Origin: Methylomonas sp. UP202
GTDB lineage: Bacteria > Pseudomonadota > Gammaproteobacteria > Methylococcales > Methylomonadaceae
Direction: 5' to 3'
DNA: 64,000 bases
NCBI RefSeq assembly: GCF_029910655.1
Contig: NZ_CP123897.1
Span: forward strand, 1,054,001 to 1,118,000
In this document: piece by piece, positions 26,001-33,931 of the stretch
Position numbering within the stretch: position 1 is the stretch's first letter
Layout of the letters: each line of letters opens with the position of its first letter
Notes under the pieces: generated by a model
What the model saw: the letters and a program-made list of their open reading frames with translations, nothing else
Told to the model about the DNA's origin: nothing
Database searches by the model: none
Position numbers and translations under genes: made by a program

Positions 26001-28052
26001 TTTGCCGTCGAGGTTTTGCCGATGACGCCCGGCGGGAAAATCGACCGGAACGCCTTGGCGCGGCAAGCGCGCGGCGTACAGATCGGCAATGCCGATTTTA
26101 GTCCGCCGAGCGGCCAACTGGAGCAACAACTAGCCGACATTTGGCGGGCGCTGTTGAACATCGAGCGGGTTGGCGTGCACGACAATTTCTTTCAATTGGG
26201 CGGCCACTCCTTGTTGACCGTGCAACTGATTAGTCGTATCAACGCCATTCTCCCCGACAGCTCGTTGAATCTCGCCGATATTTTCAAATACCCGACGATA
26301 AAAGCGTTGACCGACTACTTAGAACGCTCGATGGATAAACCAACGAATTCAGTATATTTGCTTAATCTGCGCTCGGGGATTCCGACGTTTATCGTGCCGG
26401 GCATGCCCGGCTTGAGCGACGGCTATGTTGAACTGGCGGAATGCCTGAAGCGGGAAGGGCCGGTTTACGGCTTGCAAATGAAAGGCTATGCGGGCGATCA
26501 GCCGGCGGCCACGGTCGAGGAAATGGCGGCGCACAATATCGAGCAGATCGGGCGCGTCTGGCCGCAAGGGCGAATCAATTTATACGCGCACAGTTACGGC
26601 GGCACCGTCGTCTACGAAATGCTGCGCCAGTTGCAAGATTCGGCCTACGAAATCGGCGAAGTGGTGTTGATCGATAGTGGTTTGTTGTTGAGGCAAAGCC
26701 GCGTGGACAAAGCCTCGGTCAAGGCCTTTTGCAACTTCATGCTGACTAGCGCCGGCATTTCGCCCGAGCCTTATCGCGCCGCCATCGCCGACGTTTTAAA
26801 AACCAAGCCCTACTCGGAATGGAAAGACTGCTTCGCGTTGCTGTTGGCGGACATCGTCCCTAATCTGGATGCCGGGGATTTTCGGAAAATCTGGCAGGTG
26901 ACCGAGGCGTCGATTACCGCTAATTACCGTTACACCGCCAAGTTGCCGTATTCGGTGACGCTGGTGATCGCCGACGGCAGTAAAGGTTGGTTGGCGGCCA
27001 ACGAGTGGGACGATTATTACCAAACCGTCAACGTCATCAAGGCCAAGGGCGAGCACTTCACGGTGGTCAAGCAGCCATTTTGCGCGGCTTGGTTGCGCGA
27101 ACTGAGTCCGGAGCCGGCGGCTCCGCCGTCAACGCTACCCGCGCCGCCGCTTGCCGAGTCTGGCGCGACCAGTAGCCTGCTGAGCGTTAGGGGGCTGGAG
27201 AAACATTACGGAAAAGTGACGGCGGTCGCCGGCGTCAGCTTTGAATTGCAAGCCGGGACTTGTTTCGGCTTGCTGGGGCCGAACGGCGCGGGCAAAACTT
27301 CCACGCTGGAAATGATGGAGGGCATACTCAAGCCCAGCAAAGGCGAGATCTTGTTTCGCGGCGAGCCTATCGACCGGCGTTATAGCCAACATATCGGCAT
27401 TCAGTTTCAGCACACGGCCTTGCCGGATACCCTGACGGTCAAGGAATCCCTGCAACTGTTTCAAAAGCTGTATCCGCGTAGTTTACCGCTGGAAGAGATT
27501 ATCGAAGCCTGTGCCTTGCAAGACTATATCAATCGCGATTCCCGCAAGTTGTCCGGCGGACAGCGGCAACGCTTGTTGCTGGGCATCGCCTTGATCAACG
27601 ATCCCGACATTTTGTTTCTGGACGAACCGACCACCGGCCTGGATCCGCAATCGCGCCACAACTTCTGGAGCCTGATTCGGGAGATTAAAAAGCGCGGCAA
27701 GACCATCGTACTGACCACGCATTACATGGAGGAAGCCGAGCAGCTTTGCGACGAAATCGCCATCATGGATCAAGGCAGGATTATCGTCCAGGATACGCCA
27801 CAGAATCTATTGCAGGAGCATTTTGACGGCGTGCTGATCCGTTTGCCTAGGGTCAGCGGTCTGGCGGAGATGCCGGGTTTGCCGTTCGCGGTAACCGCCG
27901 GCGACGAAACGGTGGAGTTCGTCACCGCCAATGTGGAAGCGGCGATCGCCCAATTGACGCGCTTGCATGTCTCTCTGGAAGGCTTGACGGTCGCCACGCC
28001 GAATCTGGAAAACCTGTTTCTTAAATTAACCGGCCACTCCCTGAGAAGTTGA
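23040..28052 (+). CDS. NRPS C-A-PCP-TE fused to an ABC-transporter ATPase domain
   Basis: A 1670-residue protein. The first 50 residues (MLSELIAKGARFS...LLTEAVKSAL) look like a TubC-type N-terminal docking domain. Then follow condensation (about 55-480, HHIITDG), adenylation (about 515-1000), PCP (GGHSL, Ser1057), and a type I thioesterase (about 1115-1360; AHSYGG with Ser1185, an Asp in LIDSG, and His in GEHFTV). A Pro/Ala-rich linker leads to a complete ABC ATPase (about 1380-1670): Walker A GPNGAGKTS with Lys1419, signature LSGGQRQR, Walker B ILFLDEPTTGLDP, and the H-loop in TTHYMEEAEQ. The frame is uninterrupted. The next gene, one base away, encodes the matching permease. TE would release the peptide, and the ATPase would drive its export from the same polypeptide. 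Pocket residues read D-I-E-N-V-G-T-V-I, nearly as in the first module. Confidence 0.85.
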   Translation: MLSELIAKGARFSATSAGDLQVQAGHGLLTEAVKSALTADKPNVLAYLAGDKIACQSFSQERLWFLDRLGFGGQYHVPGVGKIDGPLDVDALAKALNCIYARHDALRTNFTALDNIPLQRIRPVSEVDFEQYDLSQLGGEVQHREQKQRLKSFIEQAFNLEHSPLFRAMLLRLDSESHVLALCLHHIITDGWSMRVLLNDLTAAYTAFIEGRQPVLPALAVDYALFAGWERETQTDARLARELSYWQRQLSGYQNLEMPLDFARPAAASGKGAYLSFEFSTAQGLAIKQAARARKTTPFTVFMTAVYLLLRKYSGQDDICLGMPVANRNQREIEDIVGFFVNTVVMRIHPEEQSNLSVDALLDHVHGVIVDGQDNQHVPIEKVFDLLQPERDLSRSPVFQVLINYTPLRLGAVPFGNCRLQPVFDFEINEAKFELTFTYNEYEDDHAVIGVEYASDLYLPETVQRMTAHLSRIMQYLVDTPNGTLTELELLDDDERRKILEDWSRTAGKPVPDACIHDLFVRQALKSPDQVAVIGDERSLSYRELHEQSDRLAVYLQKLSVQADTIVAVCLRRSPLMLVGLLGILKAGGAYLPLDANTPVERSKALLLDSGAQLLLTEAGLADGLAEIRAGLAIQTLALDSDWPAIAQSAAQPRPSARPEHLAYVIYTSGSTGQPKGVMVEHRNVVNHNLAVIAAYRLTERDRVLQFSTISFDIFVEEVFPTLLSGGAVVMMDGERFTDVAYLKSLLQRHRVSLINLPTAYWHTLVDQDFSHTALSRVVIGGEKAEAQKYRAWRQRNPNVAVINTYGPTETTVISLLHPIDPAQNPDQAIPLGKPLANTQVYVLDSALKPVPIGVPGELHIAGAGVARGYLNQPALTAEKFIANPFGAGKLYKTGDLVRWLDGGNLAFIGRRDHQVKIRGFRVELGEIETALARHPAVKLAVVVVGEHSHNKQLLAFYTHDGNPPEQEVLKAFLRESLPEYMVPLALFAVEVLPMTPGGKIDRNALARQARGVQIGNADFSPPSGQLEQQLADIWRALLNIERVGVHDNFFQLGGHSLLTVQLISRINAILPDSSLNLADIFKYPTIKALTDYLERSMDKPTNSVYLLNLRSGIPTFIVPGMPGLSDGYVELAECLKREGPVYGLQMKGYAGDQPAATVEEMAAHNIEQIGRVWPQGRINLYAHSYGGTVVYEMLRQLQDSAYEIGEVVLIDSGLLLRQSRVDKASVKAFCNFMLTSAGISPEPYRAAIADVLKTKPYSEWKDCFALLLADIVPNLDAGDFRKIWQVTEASITANYRYTAKLPYSVTLVIADGSKGWLAANEWDDYYQTVNVIKAKGEHFTVVKQPFCAAWLRELSPEPAAPPSTLPAPPLAESGATSSLLSVRGLEKHYGKVTAVAGVSFELQAGTCFGLLGPNGAGKTSTLEMMEGILKPSKGEILFRGEPIDRRYSQHIGIQFQHTALPDTLTVKESLQLFQKLYPRSLPLEEIIEACALQDYINRDSRKLSGGQRQRLLLGIALINDPDILFLDEPTTGLDPQSRHNFWSLIREIKKRGKTIVLTTHYMEEAEQLCDEIAIMDQGRIIVQDTPQNLLQEHFDGVLIRLPRVSGLAEMPGLPFAVTAGDETVEFVTANVEAAIAQLTRLHVSLEGLTVATPNLENLFLKLTGHSLRS
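24582..25810 (+). repeat. A-domain coding block, near-identical copy 2
   Basis: The partner of 21159-22387 at a constant offset of 3423 bases. It covers the adenylation core from the IHDLFVRQAL motif to the KIRGFRVE motif, that is, the whole substrate pocket. The two modules should therefore activate the same or very similar amino acids. Confidence 0.8.
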
Positions 28053-28053
28053 A

Positions 28054-29061
28054 ATGAAGCATTTTTTGGCATTGCTAAAAGCCCGCAATATCGAATTGAT
28101 CCGCGACAAAGCCACCTGGGTCTGGAATTTCGTGTTTCCGGTGATCTTGATCGTGGGCATAGCGGCGATATTCGACGATCAGGACAGCGCGCTGTTTAAA
28201 GTAGGCGTAACCGGCGAGGCTAATTCGCAGATTACCGCGTTTAAGACGACCGAATATCTGCAATTCATCGACTACCCGGAACTGGATAAGGCGTTAGCCA
28301 AACTGCAGCATCATCAACTGGATATGGTGGTGCAAGGGGGGGCGGAAAACGGCTATTGGATAAACGACAGTTCCGGGCAGGGCTATCTGCTGGAAAAAGT
28401 CCTGCTGGCCGGCGATCGAGCCGCCACCTGGAAAAAGCAAGTGGTTTCCGGGCGGCGGGTGCGCTACCTCGATTGGGTTTTGCCCGGCATTTTAGCCATC
28501 AACATCATGCACGGCAGTTTGTTCGGCGTCGGCTTTACCATCGTCAGGTATCGCAAAAGCGGCGTGCTTAAACGCTTGAAAGCCTCGCCGGTCAACGCTT
28601 TTGAGTTCCTGTCGGCACAAGTCGTCAGCCGACTGGGGCTGTTGATGCTGGCGGTCGTGCTGCAATTTGTCGCGATGAACGTCTTGTTCGACTTTTTAGT
28701 GCAGGGGGCTTATGCCTTGTTGGCGCTGATAGCGGTACTCGGTTCGGTAACTTTGATCAGTCTCGGTTTGTTGATGGCGAGCCGGACCAGTAGCGAAGAG
28801 CTGGCGTTGGGCATCCTGAATTTGCTGACCTTGCCGATGATACTGCTGTCCGGGGTCTGGTTTTCGCTGGAAGGCGCACCCGCGCTGTTGCAGAACCTGA
28901 CGCTGATTTTCCCGCTAACCCACGTGCTGCAAGCCGCGCGCGCGGTGATGATCGACGGCGCCGGATTGGCCGAGATAGCGCCGGCGTTGATGAGCCTGGC
29001 CGCGATGACGCTGTTGTTTTTAACGACCGCCGCGCTGCGGTTTAAATGGGTGGAAGATTGA
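28054..29061 (+). CDS. ABC-2 type transporter permease
   Basis: A 335-residue membrane protein. One hydrophobic segment lies near residues 24-40 (WNFVFPVILIVGIAAIF), then an outside loop of about 110 residues, then several membrane segments from about residue 150 on (the DWVLPGILAINIMHGSLFG region, VLQFVAMNVLF, a long ALLALIAVLGSVTLISLGLL stretch, ILNLLTLPMILLSGVWF, MTLLFLTTAAL). This is the usual ABC-2 exporter layout. The gene starts one base after the stop of the NRPS whose C-terminus is an ABC ATPase, so the two should form the complete transporter, the permease as a dimer. No separate ATPase gene is nearby. The likely cargo is the peptide made by this cluster. Confidence 0.85.
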   Translation: MKHFLALLKARNIELIRDKATWVWNFVFPVILIVGIAAIFDDQDSALFKVGVTGEANSQITAFKTTEYLQFIDYPELDKALAKLQHHQLDMVVQGGAENGYWINDSSGQGYLLEKVLLAGDRAATWKKQVVSGRRVRYLDWVLPGILAINIMHGSLFGVGFTIVRYRKSGVLKRLKASPVNAFEFLSAQVVSRLGLLMLAVVLQFVAMNVLFDFLVQGAYALLALIAVLGSVTLISLGLLMASRTSSEELALGILNLLTLPMILLSGVWFSLEGAPALLQNLTLIFPLTHVLQAARAVMIDGAGLAEIAPALMSLAAMTLLFLTTAALRFKWVED

Positions 29062-29670
29062 GGATCGGTCAATCCATGGAGGTCCGTGCGACTCACCGGG
29101 AGCTGGCGCACTCCGCCCGTTGATTCGACGCGGCTTAGGTTTCGAGATACGTGGAGTTGTCACAAATACCGGCAAATCGTTTGAATAGGTGATTTCACGC
29201 AGTTGCTGAGGCAAATCACGTGGTTTGGGTTTGTTTGGCCGTCGGTAAAAATGTTAGTCGTTGTAAAACAATGGCTTTTTAATTGGCCTGGTCTTTGCTG
29301 TTAGATCAGCAACTCGGGAAATGACGATAGGTTTATGTCGACGGGTTTGCGTTTCGCGACGCTCTCTCTAAGCCAGTATCGTTGGGTTTCGAGCCTTGGC
29401 GGCTGCCGAATGACGGCATCTTGCGCCGTTCGGAAAAGCCGCCGGAAATCTAGGAAAACCTCGCTCAAGGATTCGGGCGATGCCGCACGGAAGCGGCAAT
29501 TTCGCCACATCCGCCGCGAGGCGGAGCCGGAAAGCCACGGGTCTTGGAATAAGACGGCCGGGTTGCCTTCGAACTTTGGGCTCTGCAATGGGATGTGACG
29601 CGCTTCCATCCGTATCGGGACCTGGATGTTGCCCATTAAATCAATCTTAGATCGTTTTGTAAGGAAAACA
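29062..29670. other. 609-base non-coding stretch after the biosynthetic cluster
   Basis: No gene is supported. Both strands carry open frames over the GC-rich section 29340-29600, but none has a ribosome-binding site or a recognisable family, and their composition (Arg/Ser-rich) is that of chance frames in a repeat-like intergenic element. The last 10 bases hold the AAGGAA ribosome-binding site of the next gene. Confidence 0.4.
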
Positions 29671-30441
29671 ATGAACCTATTAAACAAACACAGTTTGAAA
29701 GCGGCCTATGCCGGCGTTCTGGCAATCAGCGTATTCGGCGGCGGTCTGTTAACGGCAGGCGATGCCAACGCGGCCCTCGTTAGCGGCGTCGCGAATATGA
29801 CCATCGACAATTCCGCATTTACCTCGGCTGTTGGCGGTTCCGAAGGTTGGTATATCGCCAATTTTTGGGACGAGAGTTATAACGCAACGCCGATCGATCT
29901 GGACACGACCGGCGGTGTTGCTCTCAGTCAGACCGAGACCTTCAGCGTGTCGTTGCCGGTGAACGCCAATGGCACCACCATCAGCTACGGCGCGAGAAAG
30001 CAGGAGGCCACGACGATGGATGCCAGCAACACGGCGGCAGGCCAAATCGGCTTGAGCGGTGCATTTCGGATGGAACCCGCCGGTGGCGGCTCCTACCTGA
30101 ACCCCGGTGATTTTTACCTGAAAAAAGCCGGTGGGACGTGGAATATCTTTACCTACAGCGCCGGTTTTAGTAGCCCCGCGCAAGATCCAGCCTTGTTCCG
30201 CTTGGTGAATGCCACCGAGTCGGTCAACGGTAACGGCGAATTATCGCTAAGCGGCGATTTGTATCTTTCCACTTTGGGTTACTCCTGGAATTTGCTGTTT
30301 AACGGCAGCACATCGGTCAAAGTGGGTACCTTCAATCTGGCGCCCGCCGCAGTGCCGCTGCCGGCCGCCGTGTGGTTGTTCGGGAGCGGATTGGTTGGCC
30401 TGTTAGGCGCGTCCCGAGCTAAGTCGGGTTTATCCGCCTAA
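29671..30441 (+). CDS. VPLPA-CTERM sorted surface protein, family D copy 1
   Basis: A 256-residue exported protein with a signal peptide ending ANA-A and the tail VPLPAAVWLFGSGLVGLLG. ATG 29671 begins the signal sequence and has AAGGAA directly upstream; the longer frame from 29626 is not needed. The mature part is shorter than in family B but shows a parallel order: NMTIDNSAF near the start, GQIGLSGAFRM, LFRLVNATESVNGNGELSLSGDLYL, and VGTFNLAP before the tail. It is the first of three tandem paralogues. Function is unknown; cell-envelope location is inferred from the tail. Confidence 0.8.
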   Translation: MNLLNKHSLKAAYAGVLAISVFGGGLLTAGDANAALVSGVANMTIDNSAFTSAVGGSEGWYIANFWDESYNATPIDLDTTGGVALSQTETFSVSLPVNANGTTISYGARKQEATTMDASNTAAGQIGLSGAFRMEPAGGGSYLNPGDFYLKKAGGTWNIFTYSAGFSSPAQDPALFRLVNATESVNGNGELSLSGDLYLSTLGYSWNLLFNGSTSVKVGTFNLAPAAVPLPAAVWLFGSGLVGLLGASRAKSGLSA

Positions 30442-30574
30442 GCCTTACCAGACCGCTCAACCTTCCGTCGCAAAAGGCTGCGGGGCGCTTTGCTTTCCGT
30501 TAACGGACGGGGTAGAGCCTGAACTTGGCCGGTAAGCGACTTATTAGAAACCCAATTTTTTTCAAGGAATACGC

Positions 30575-31360
30575 ATGAAATTTCTATACCTGATCGTGCT
30601 GTCGTTAACCCTTGCCGCGACATCCGCGCACGGCGCTACCGTATCCGGCGGTTCGCTGATTATCAATATCGATCGAGACGCTTTCGAGAACGGTATCGAT
30701 CTAGATAGGACCGCTGCGCCATCCATATACGTCGAGGAATACTACGACGCTTCGCTGGCCTCAAAAACCTTTGAAGAGTTGCGCGATTACAATACGCCCG
30801 TCGATCTGACCGATTACGCGGCGAACGAAATTCCGGCCACCGGATTGAAATTTACCGTCAATGGTGCCCATGTGGCCGACAACCCGTCGGGTCGGCACAA
30901 TAGCGCCACTGCCTTCACGTTCGACCCCAACGACATTACCGGCACCGCGTCGGGCTCTATCGGCCTGGCCGGCGGCCTGCGCTATCGAGTGGATGTCACG
31001 CCCCCCACTAACCGGGTATTAATGGGCGACATGACGCTGACCTATAATCCCGCGGAAGCGCTAAAAACGCCGGAAAGTTCGGATTGGGTCATTTACAACA
31101 CCCTCGGCTTTAAAGCGGTGGCTTTCGAGTTGTTTAACGTGGTTTCCGAGATCAACGGAAACGTGCTGTCTTTGAGCGGCGAGTTGGGTTACGGTTGGGG
31201 ATTCGATCATCTTGGGGCCGGTCCGGCCCGCAATGCTAATGCGCGCATCGGTACCTTCAGCTTTCAAACCTCCGTGGTCCCGCTGCCGGCCGCCGTCTGG
31301 ATGTTTATGACCGGCTTAATCGGCATGGGCGTGAGCGGTTTTCGCAACAGATCCGCTTGA
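30575..31360 (+). CDS. VPLPA-CTERM sorted surface protein, family D copy 2
   Basis: A 261-residue exported protein with a signal peptide ending AHG-A and the tail VPLPAAVWMFMTGLIGMGVSG with NR at the end. AAGGAA precedes ATG 30575. Family motifs: LIINIDRDAFENG, GSIGLAGGLRYRVD, FELFNVVSEINGNVLSLSGELGY and IGTFSFQ. It lies 133 bases after copy 1 and 28 bases before copy 3, probably in one transcript. The FMTG variant of the tail differs from the FGSG of most other copies. Confidence 0.8.
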   Translation: MKFLYLIVLSLTLAATSAHGATVSGGSLIINIDRDAFENGIDLDRTAAPSIYVEEYYDASLASKTFEELRDYNTPVDLTDYAANEIPATGLKFTVNGAHVADNPSGRHNSATAFTFDPNDITGTASGSIGLAGGLRYRVDVTPPTNRVLMGDMTLTYNPAEALKTPESSDWVIYNTLGFKAVAFELFNVVSEINGNVLSLSGELGYGWGFDHLGAGPARNANARIGTFSFQTSVVPLPAAVWMFMTGLIGMGVSGFRNRSA

Positions 31361-31388
31361 TCGGGATATCAGTTAACAGGAGGTTTCG

Positions 31389-32249
31389 ATGACATGCCAT
31401 CGCCTTGAAACATCAAAATACTTGACCGCGGTTTCGACGGTTTTCGCGCTGGTCGCCGGCGGATTCGTTACGCAGGCCGATGCCGCGTTGTTAAACGCGA
31501 ATTCCGGAGGCACCTTCACGATGAATCTGGACCGCGATGCTTTAGCGCTCTCCAACTTCGGCTCGTTGACCCAGCCAGGATACTTTCTGGCGCAATATTT
31601 CGACACCATCGAGTCGGATTACACGACCCGCACCGATTCGTCGTTTTACTTCAATAATCCGACGCGTGTCGAAATTCCAGCCGTGAACTTGGTGCATGAC
31701 ATCACGCCGGTCAGTGCCAGCAATCCCAGCGGTCAGCTTTCCGGCCGCAACGTCCAAGCCACGACGCCGGACTTCTCAATCGATTCGGACACCTTGGCGG
31801 GTACCGGCACGATGGGCATGACCGGCGTCGAGATGTTTCGAGGAAGCTTTTCCGGCACCTTGCTGAACGGCGATTACTCGCTGAAATACGACCCGGAGGC
31901 GCGGCAGACCATGTGGGATGCCTTTGGTGTTTCGGGCACGCCGGGCGGCTGGTATTTGCAGAATAACGTTTCGTTTAGTGCGGTGGCTTACGAATTGGCT
32001 AATTTGCGGTTGCAGTACAGCAGTGCCGGCGATTGGATGCTCAGCGGCGATTTATTACTGTCCCCCGAAAACGCGTTCTTTTTAAAGAATACCGTCCTGG
32101 CCGATTTGGGGGATTTTTGTCTGGGCGTGGGCGCCTATAGCGGTTGCGGCCAAGTGGCCACCGTTCCATTACCTTCGGCGGTTTGGTTCTTCGTCTCCGG
32201 AATCGCCGGATTCGGCATCAGTGGCTATCGCCGGTCGGGGAGGGCGTGA
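31389..32249 (+). CDS. VPLPA-CTERM sorted surface protein, family D copy 3
   Basis: A 286-residue exported protein with a strong ribosome-binding site (AGGAGG) and ATG 31389. The signal peptide ends ADA-A; the tail is VPLPSAVWFFVSGIAGFGISG followed by RRS. Family D motifs are present in divergent form: FTMNLDRDALAL, GTMGMTGVEMFRG, AYELANLRLQY, WMLSGDLLLS and LADLGDF. Two Cys residues near the end (CLGVGAYSGC) are not in copies 1 and 2 and could form a disulfide. The stop overlaps the start of the next gene by one base (TGATG), so the two are translationally coupled. Confidence 0.8.
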   Translation: MTCHRLETSKYLTAVSTVFALVAGGFVTQADAALLNANSGGTFTMNLDRDALALSNFGSLTQPGYFLAQYFDTIESDYTTRTDSSFYFNNPTRVEIPAVNLVHDITPVSASNPSGQLSGRNVQATTPDFSIDSDTLAGTGTMGMTGVEMFRGSFSGTLLNGDYSLKYDPEARQTMWDAFGVSGTPGGWYLQNNVSFSAVAYELANLRLQYSSAGDWMLSGDLLLSPENAFFLKNTVLADLGDFCLGVGAYSGCGQVATVPLPSAVWFFVSGIAGFGISGYRRSGRA

Positions 32250-33931
32250 TGAACGTTCGCCTACGTCACACTGTGCCGTTGCCGCTAGCGATTTTTGCCA
32301 ATCGGTTGGGCTTGGGCGTGTTAGCGGTCTGCTGCGCGTTGCCGGACAGCGCCGGTGCGCAATCGCTGTATCAGTACGGACCGTATTCAAGCATTCAAAT
32401 GAACGTGGATGCGGCCGGCGATAACATCGTCGGCGACGCGGCCCACGAGCCGACGATCGCTCAGGATCCGAACAATCCCGACCGGCTGGTCGCGGGCTGG
32501 AAGCAATTCGCCAGCATTGCTTCCGGCAGCCGGGAAGGTGGTTGGGCCTATAGCGACGACGGCGGCAAGCACTGGCATTTTCAGGGCGTGGTGACGCCGG
32601 GCGAACAACGGACCAACATCATGGTGGATGTCGATTCGTCGGGCAATTTCTATTACCAGAGTTTGCATTACGACAGCACCGGTAACTTCGCGGCGGATGT
32701 GCAAGTCTTCAAGTCGCTGGACGGCGGCGTCAGCTGGCAAGCACCGGTCTATGCTCATGGCGAAGGCGCGGATAAAGGCCGAATCGGCATAGATCGGAGC
32801 GGAACCGCCAGCGACGGCCATATTTATTTGCACTGGCGGGAAGGTTTGGACGACAAGCGTTTTACCCGCTCGGTTGACGGCGGCCTGAGCTACGAAGCGC
32901 CGGTCAGCGTGCCGGAAAACCCGTCGTTCGGTACCATCGGCGTCGGCACCAACGGCGAAGTGTATCTGGCCGGTCGTAAGGAAAGCGGCAGCTTGGTGGG
33001 TACCAAGCTGGTCTACGACGGTTATTTGTTCGCCACCTCGTTGAACGCTCGCGATCCCAACGCAATACCAAGTTTCACGACCCAAGCTGTCGATATCGGC
33101 GGTTCGCCGATCACTTTCATGATTCCCAACAATCCCAACCCGCTTGGTCCGATCGGCGATATTCAAGTCGCCGTCGATCATTCGGCAGGTGCGTTGCGCA
33201 ACAACCTTTATCTGCTGGCTCCGGTCGATCCGCCGGGCACGGACAATCTGGACGTCAACTTTATCCGCAGTAGCGACGGCGGGCAGACGTGGTCGGCACC
33301 GCAGCGCATCAACACCGATACGGCGGACCGGAACGCCTTTCAGTGGTTTCCGATGCTGGGCGTTGCCGACAACGCCCGAATCGATGCGGTTTGGTACGAC
33401 ACCCGCGAAAAGCGCCAGGCCGGCACCTCGCAACTTTACTATTCCTACTCGTGGGACGGCGGGGCGACCTGGAGTCCGAATCGAGCGGTGACCTCGACAT
33501 TCAGCACTCAAACCGGTTATCCGTTGGGCGTCGACAAAATCGGCGACTATAGCCACCTGGTTTCCGATCAATACGGCGCTCACGTGTCCTACACCGCGAC
33601 CTACAACGGCGAGCAGGATGTGTACTATTTGAACGTATTTCCGGATTGCAATAACAACGGCAAATCCGACGTCTTGGACATCGAGCAACGCCAAAGCGGC
33701 GATACCAACCAAAATCATCTGCCCGACGCTTGCGAAAACATGACCGTGACCGGCGATCAAGACGGCGACCGCGATGTCGATTTACTCGACCTCAATATCG
33801 TGCTGTCCGCTCGAAACAAACCGGCGAGCGGTGCCGGCGACCCCAGGGATTTGGATCATAACGGCACTATCAATGTGCTCGACTCGCGCAAACTGGCCCT
33901 GTTGTGTACCCGACCGCAATGCGCGAAGTAA
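32249..33931 (+). CDS. Secreted Asp-box (BNR) beta-propeller protein with dockerin-like C-terminus
   Basis: A predicted 560-residue exported protein starting at ATG 32249, which overlaps the stop of the upstream gene. The N-terminus is a signal peptide ending AGA-Q. Five Asp-box motifs of the S-x-DGG-x-x-W type are visible (SDDGGKHWHF, SLDGGVSWQA, SVDGGLSYEA, SSDGGQTWSA, SWDGGATWSP), typical of sialidase-like six-bladed propellers. The C-terminal 100 residues contain Asp/Asn-rich calcium-binding loops (DCNNNGKSDVLD, DTNQNHLPDACE) and a dockerin-like pair (DQDGDRDVDLLDLN and DHNGTINVLDSRK). Sialidase catalytic Arg residues were not identified, so glycosidase activity is not claimed. Coupling to a VPLPA gene suggests a shared role at the cell surface, perhaps carbohydrate or matrix binding. 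Confidence 0.75.
   Translation: MNVRLRHTVPLPLAIFANRLGLGVLAVCCALPDSAGAQSLYQYGPYSSIQMNVDAAGDNIVGDAAHEPTIAQDPNNPDRLVAGWKQFASIASGSREGGWAYSDDGGKHWHFQGVVTPGEQRTNIMVDVDSSGNFYYQSLHYDSTGNFAADVQVFKSLDGGVSWQAPVYAHGEGADKGRIGIDRSGTASDGHIYLHWREGLDDKRFTRSVDGGLSYEAPVSVPENPSFGTIGVGTNGEVYLAGRKESGSLVGTKLVYDGYLFATSLNARDPNAIPSFTTQAVDIGGSPITFMIPNNPNPLGPIGDIQVAVDHSAGALRNNLYLLAPVDPPGTDNLDVNFIRSSDGGQTWSAPQRINTDTADRNAFQWFPMLGVADNARIDAVWYDTREKRQAGTSQLYYSYSWDGGATWSPNRAVTSTFSTQTGYPLGVDKIGDYSHLVSDQYGAHVSYTATYNGEQDVYYLNVFPDCNNNGKSDVLDIEQRQSGDTNQNHLPDACENMTVTGDQDGDRDVDLLDLNIVLSARNKPASGAGDPRDLDHNGTINVLDSRKLALLCTRPQCAK

Noticed and set aside
29301..29687. 128-residue minus-strand frame between the ABC permease and family D
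   Set aside because: Arg/Ser-rich chance frame over a GC-rich, repeat-like spacer; its 5' end overlaps the start of the family D gene.
32387..33760. Long 457-residue minus-strand frame opposite the Asp-box gene
   Set aside because: It is the antisense shadow of a gene with signal peptide and repeated Asp-box motifs; its own translation has no domain.
32249..33931. True sialidase (neuraminidase)
   Set aside because: Asp-boxes are present, but the catalytic Arg triad and Tyr/Glu pair could not be identified by eye; only the propeller fold is claimed.
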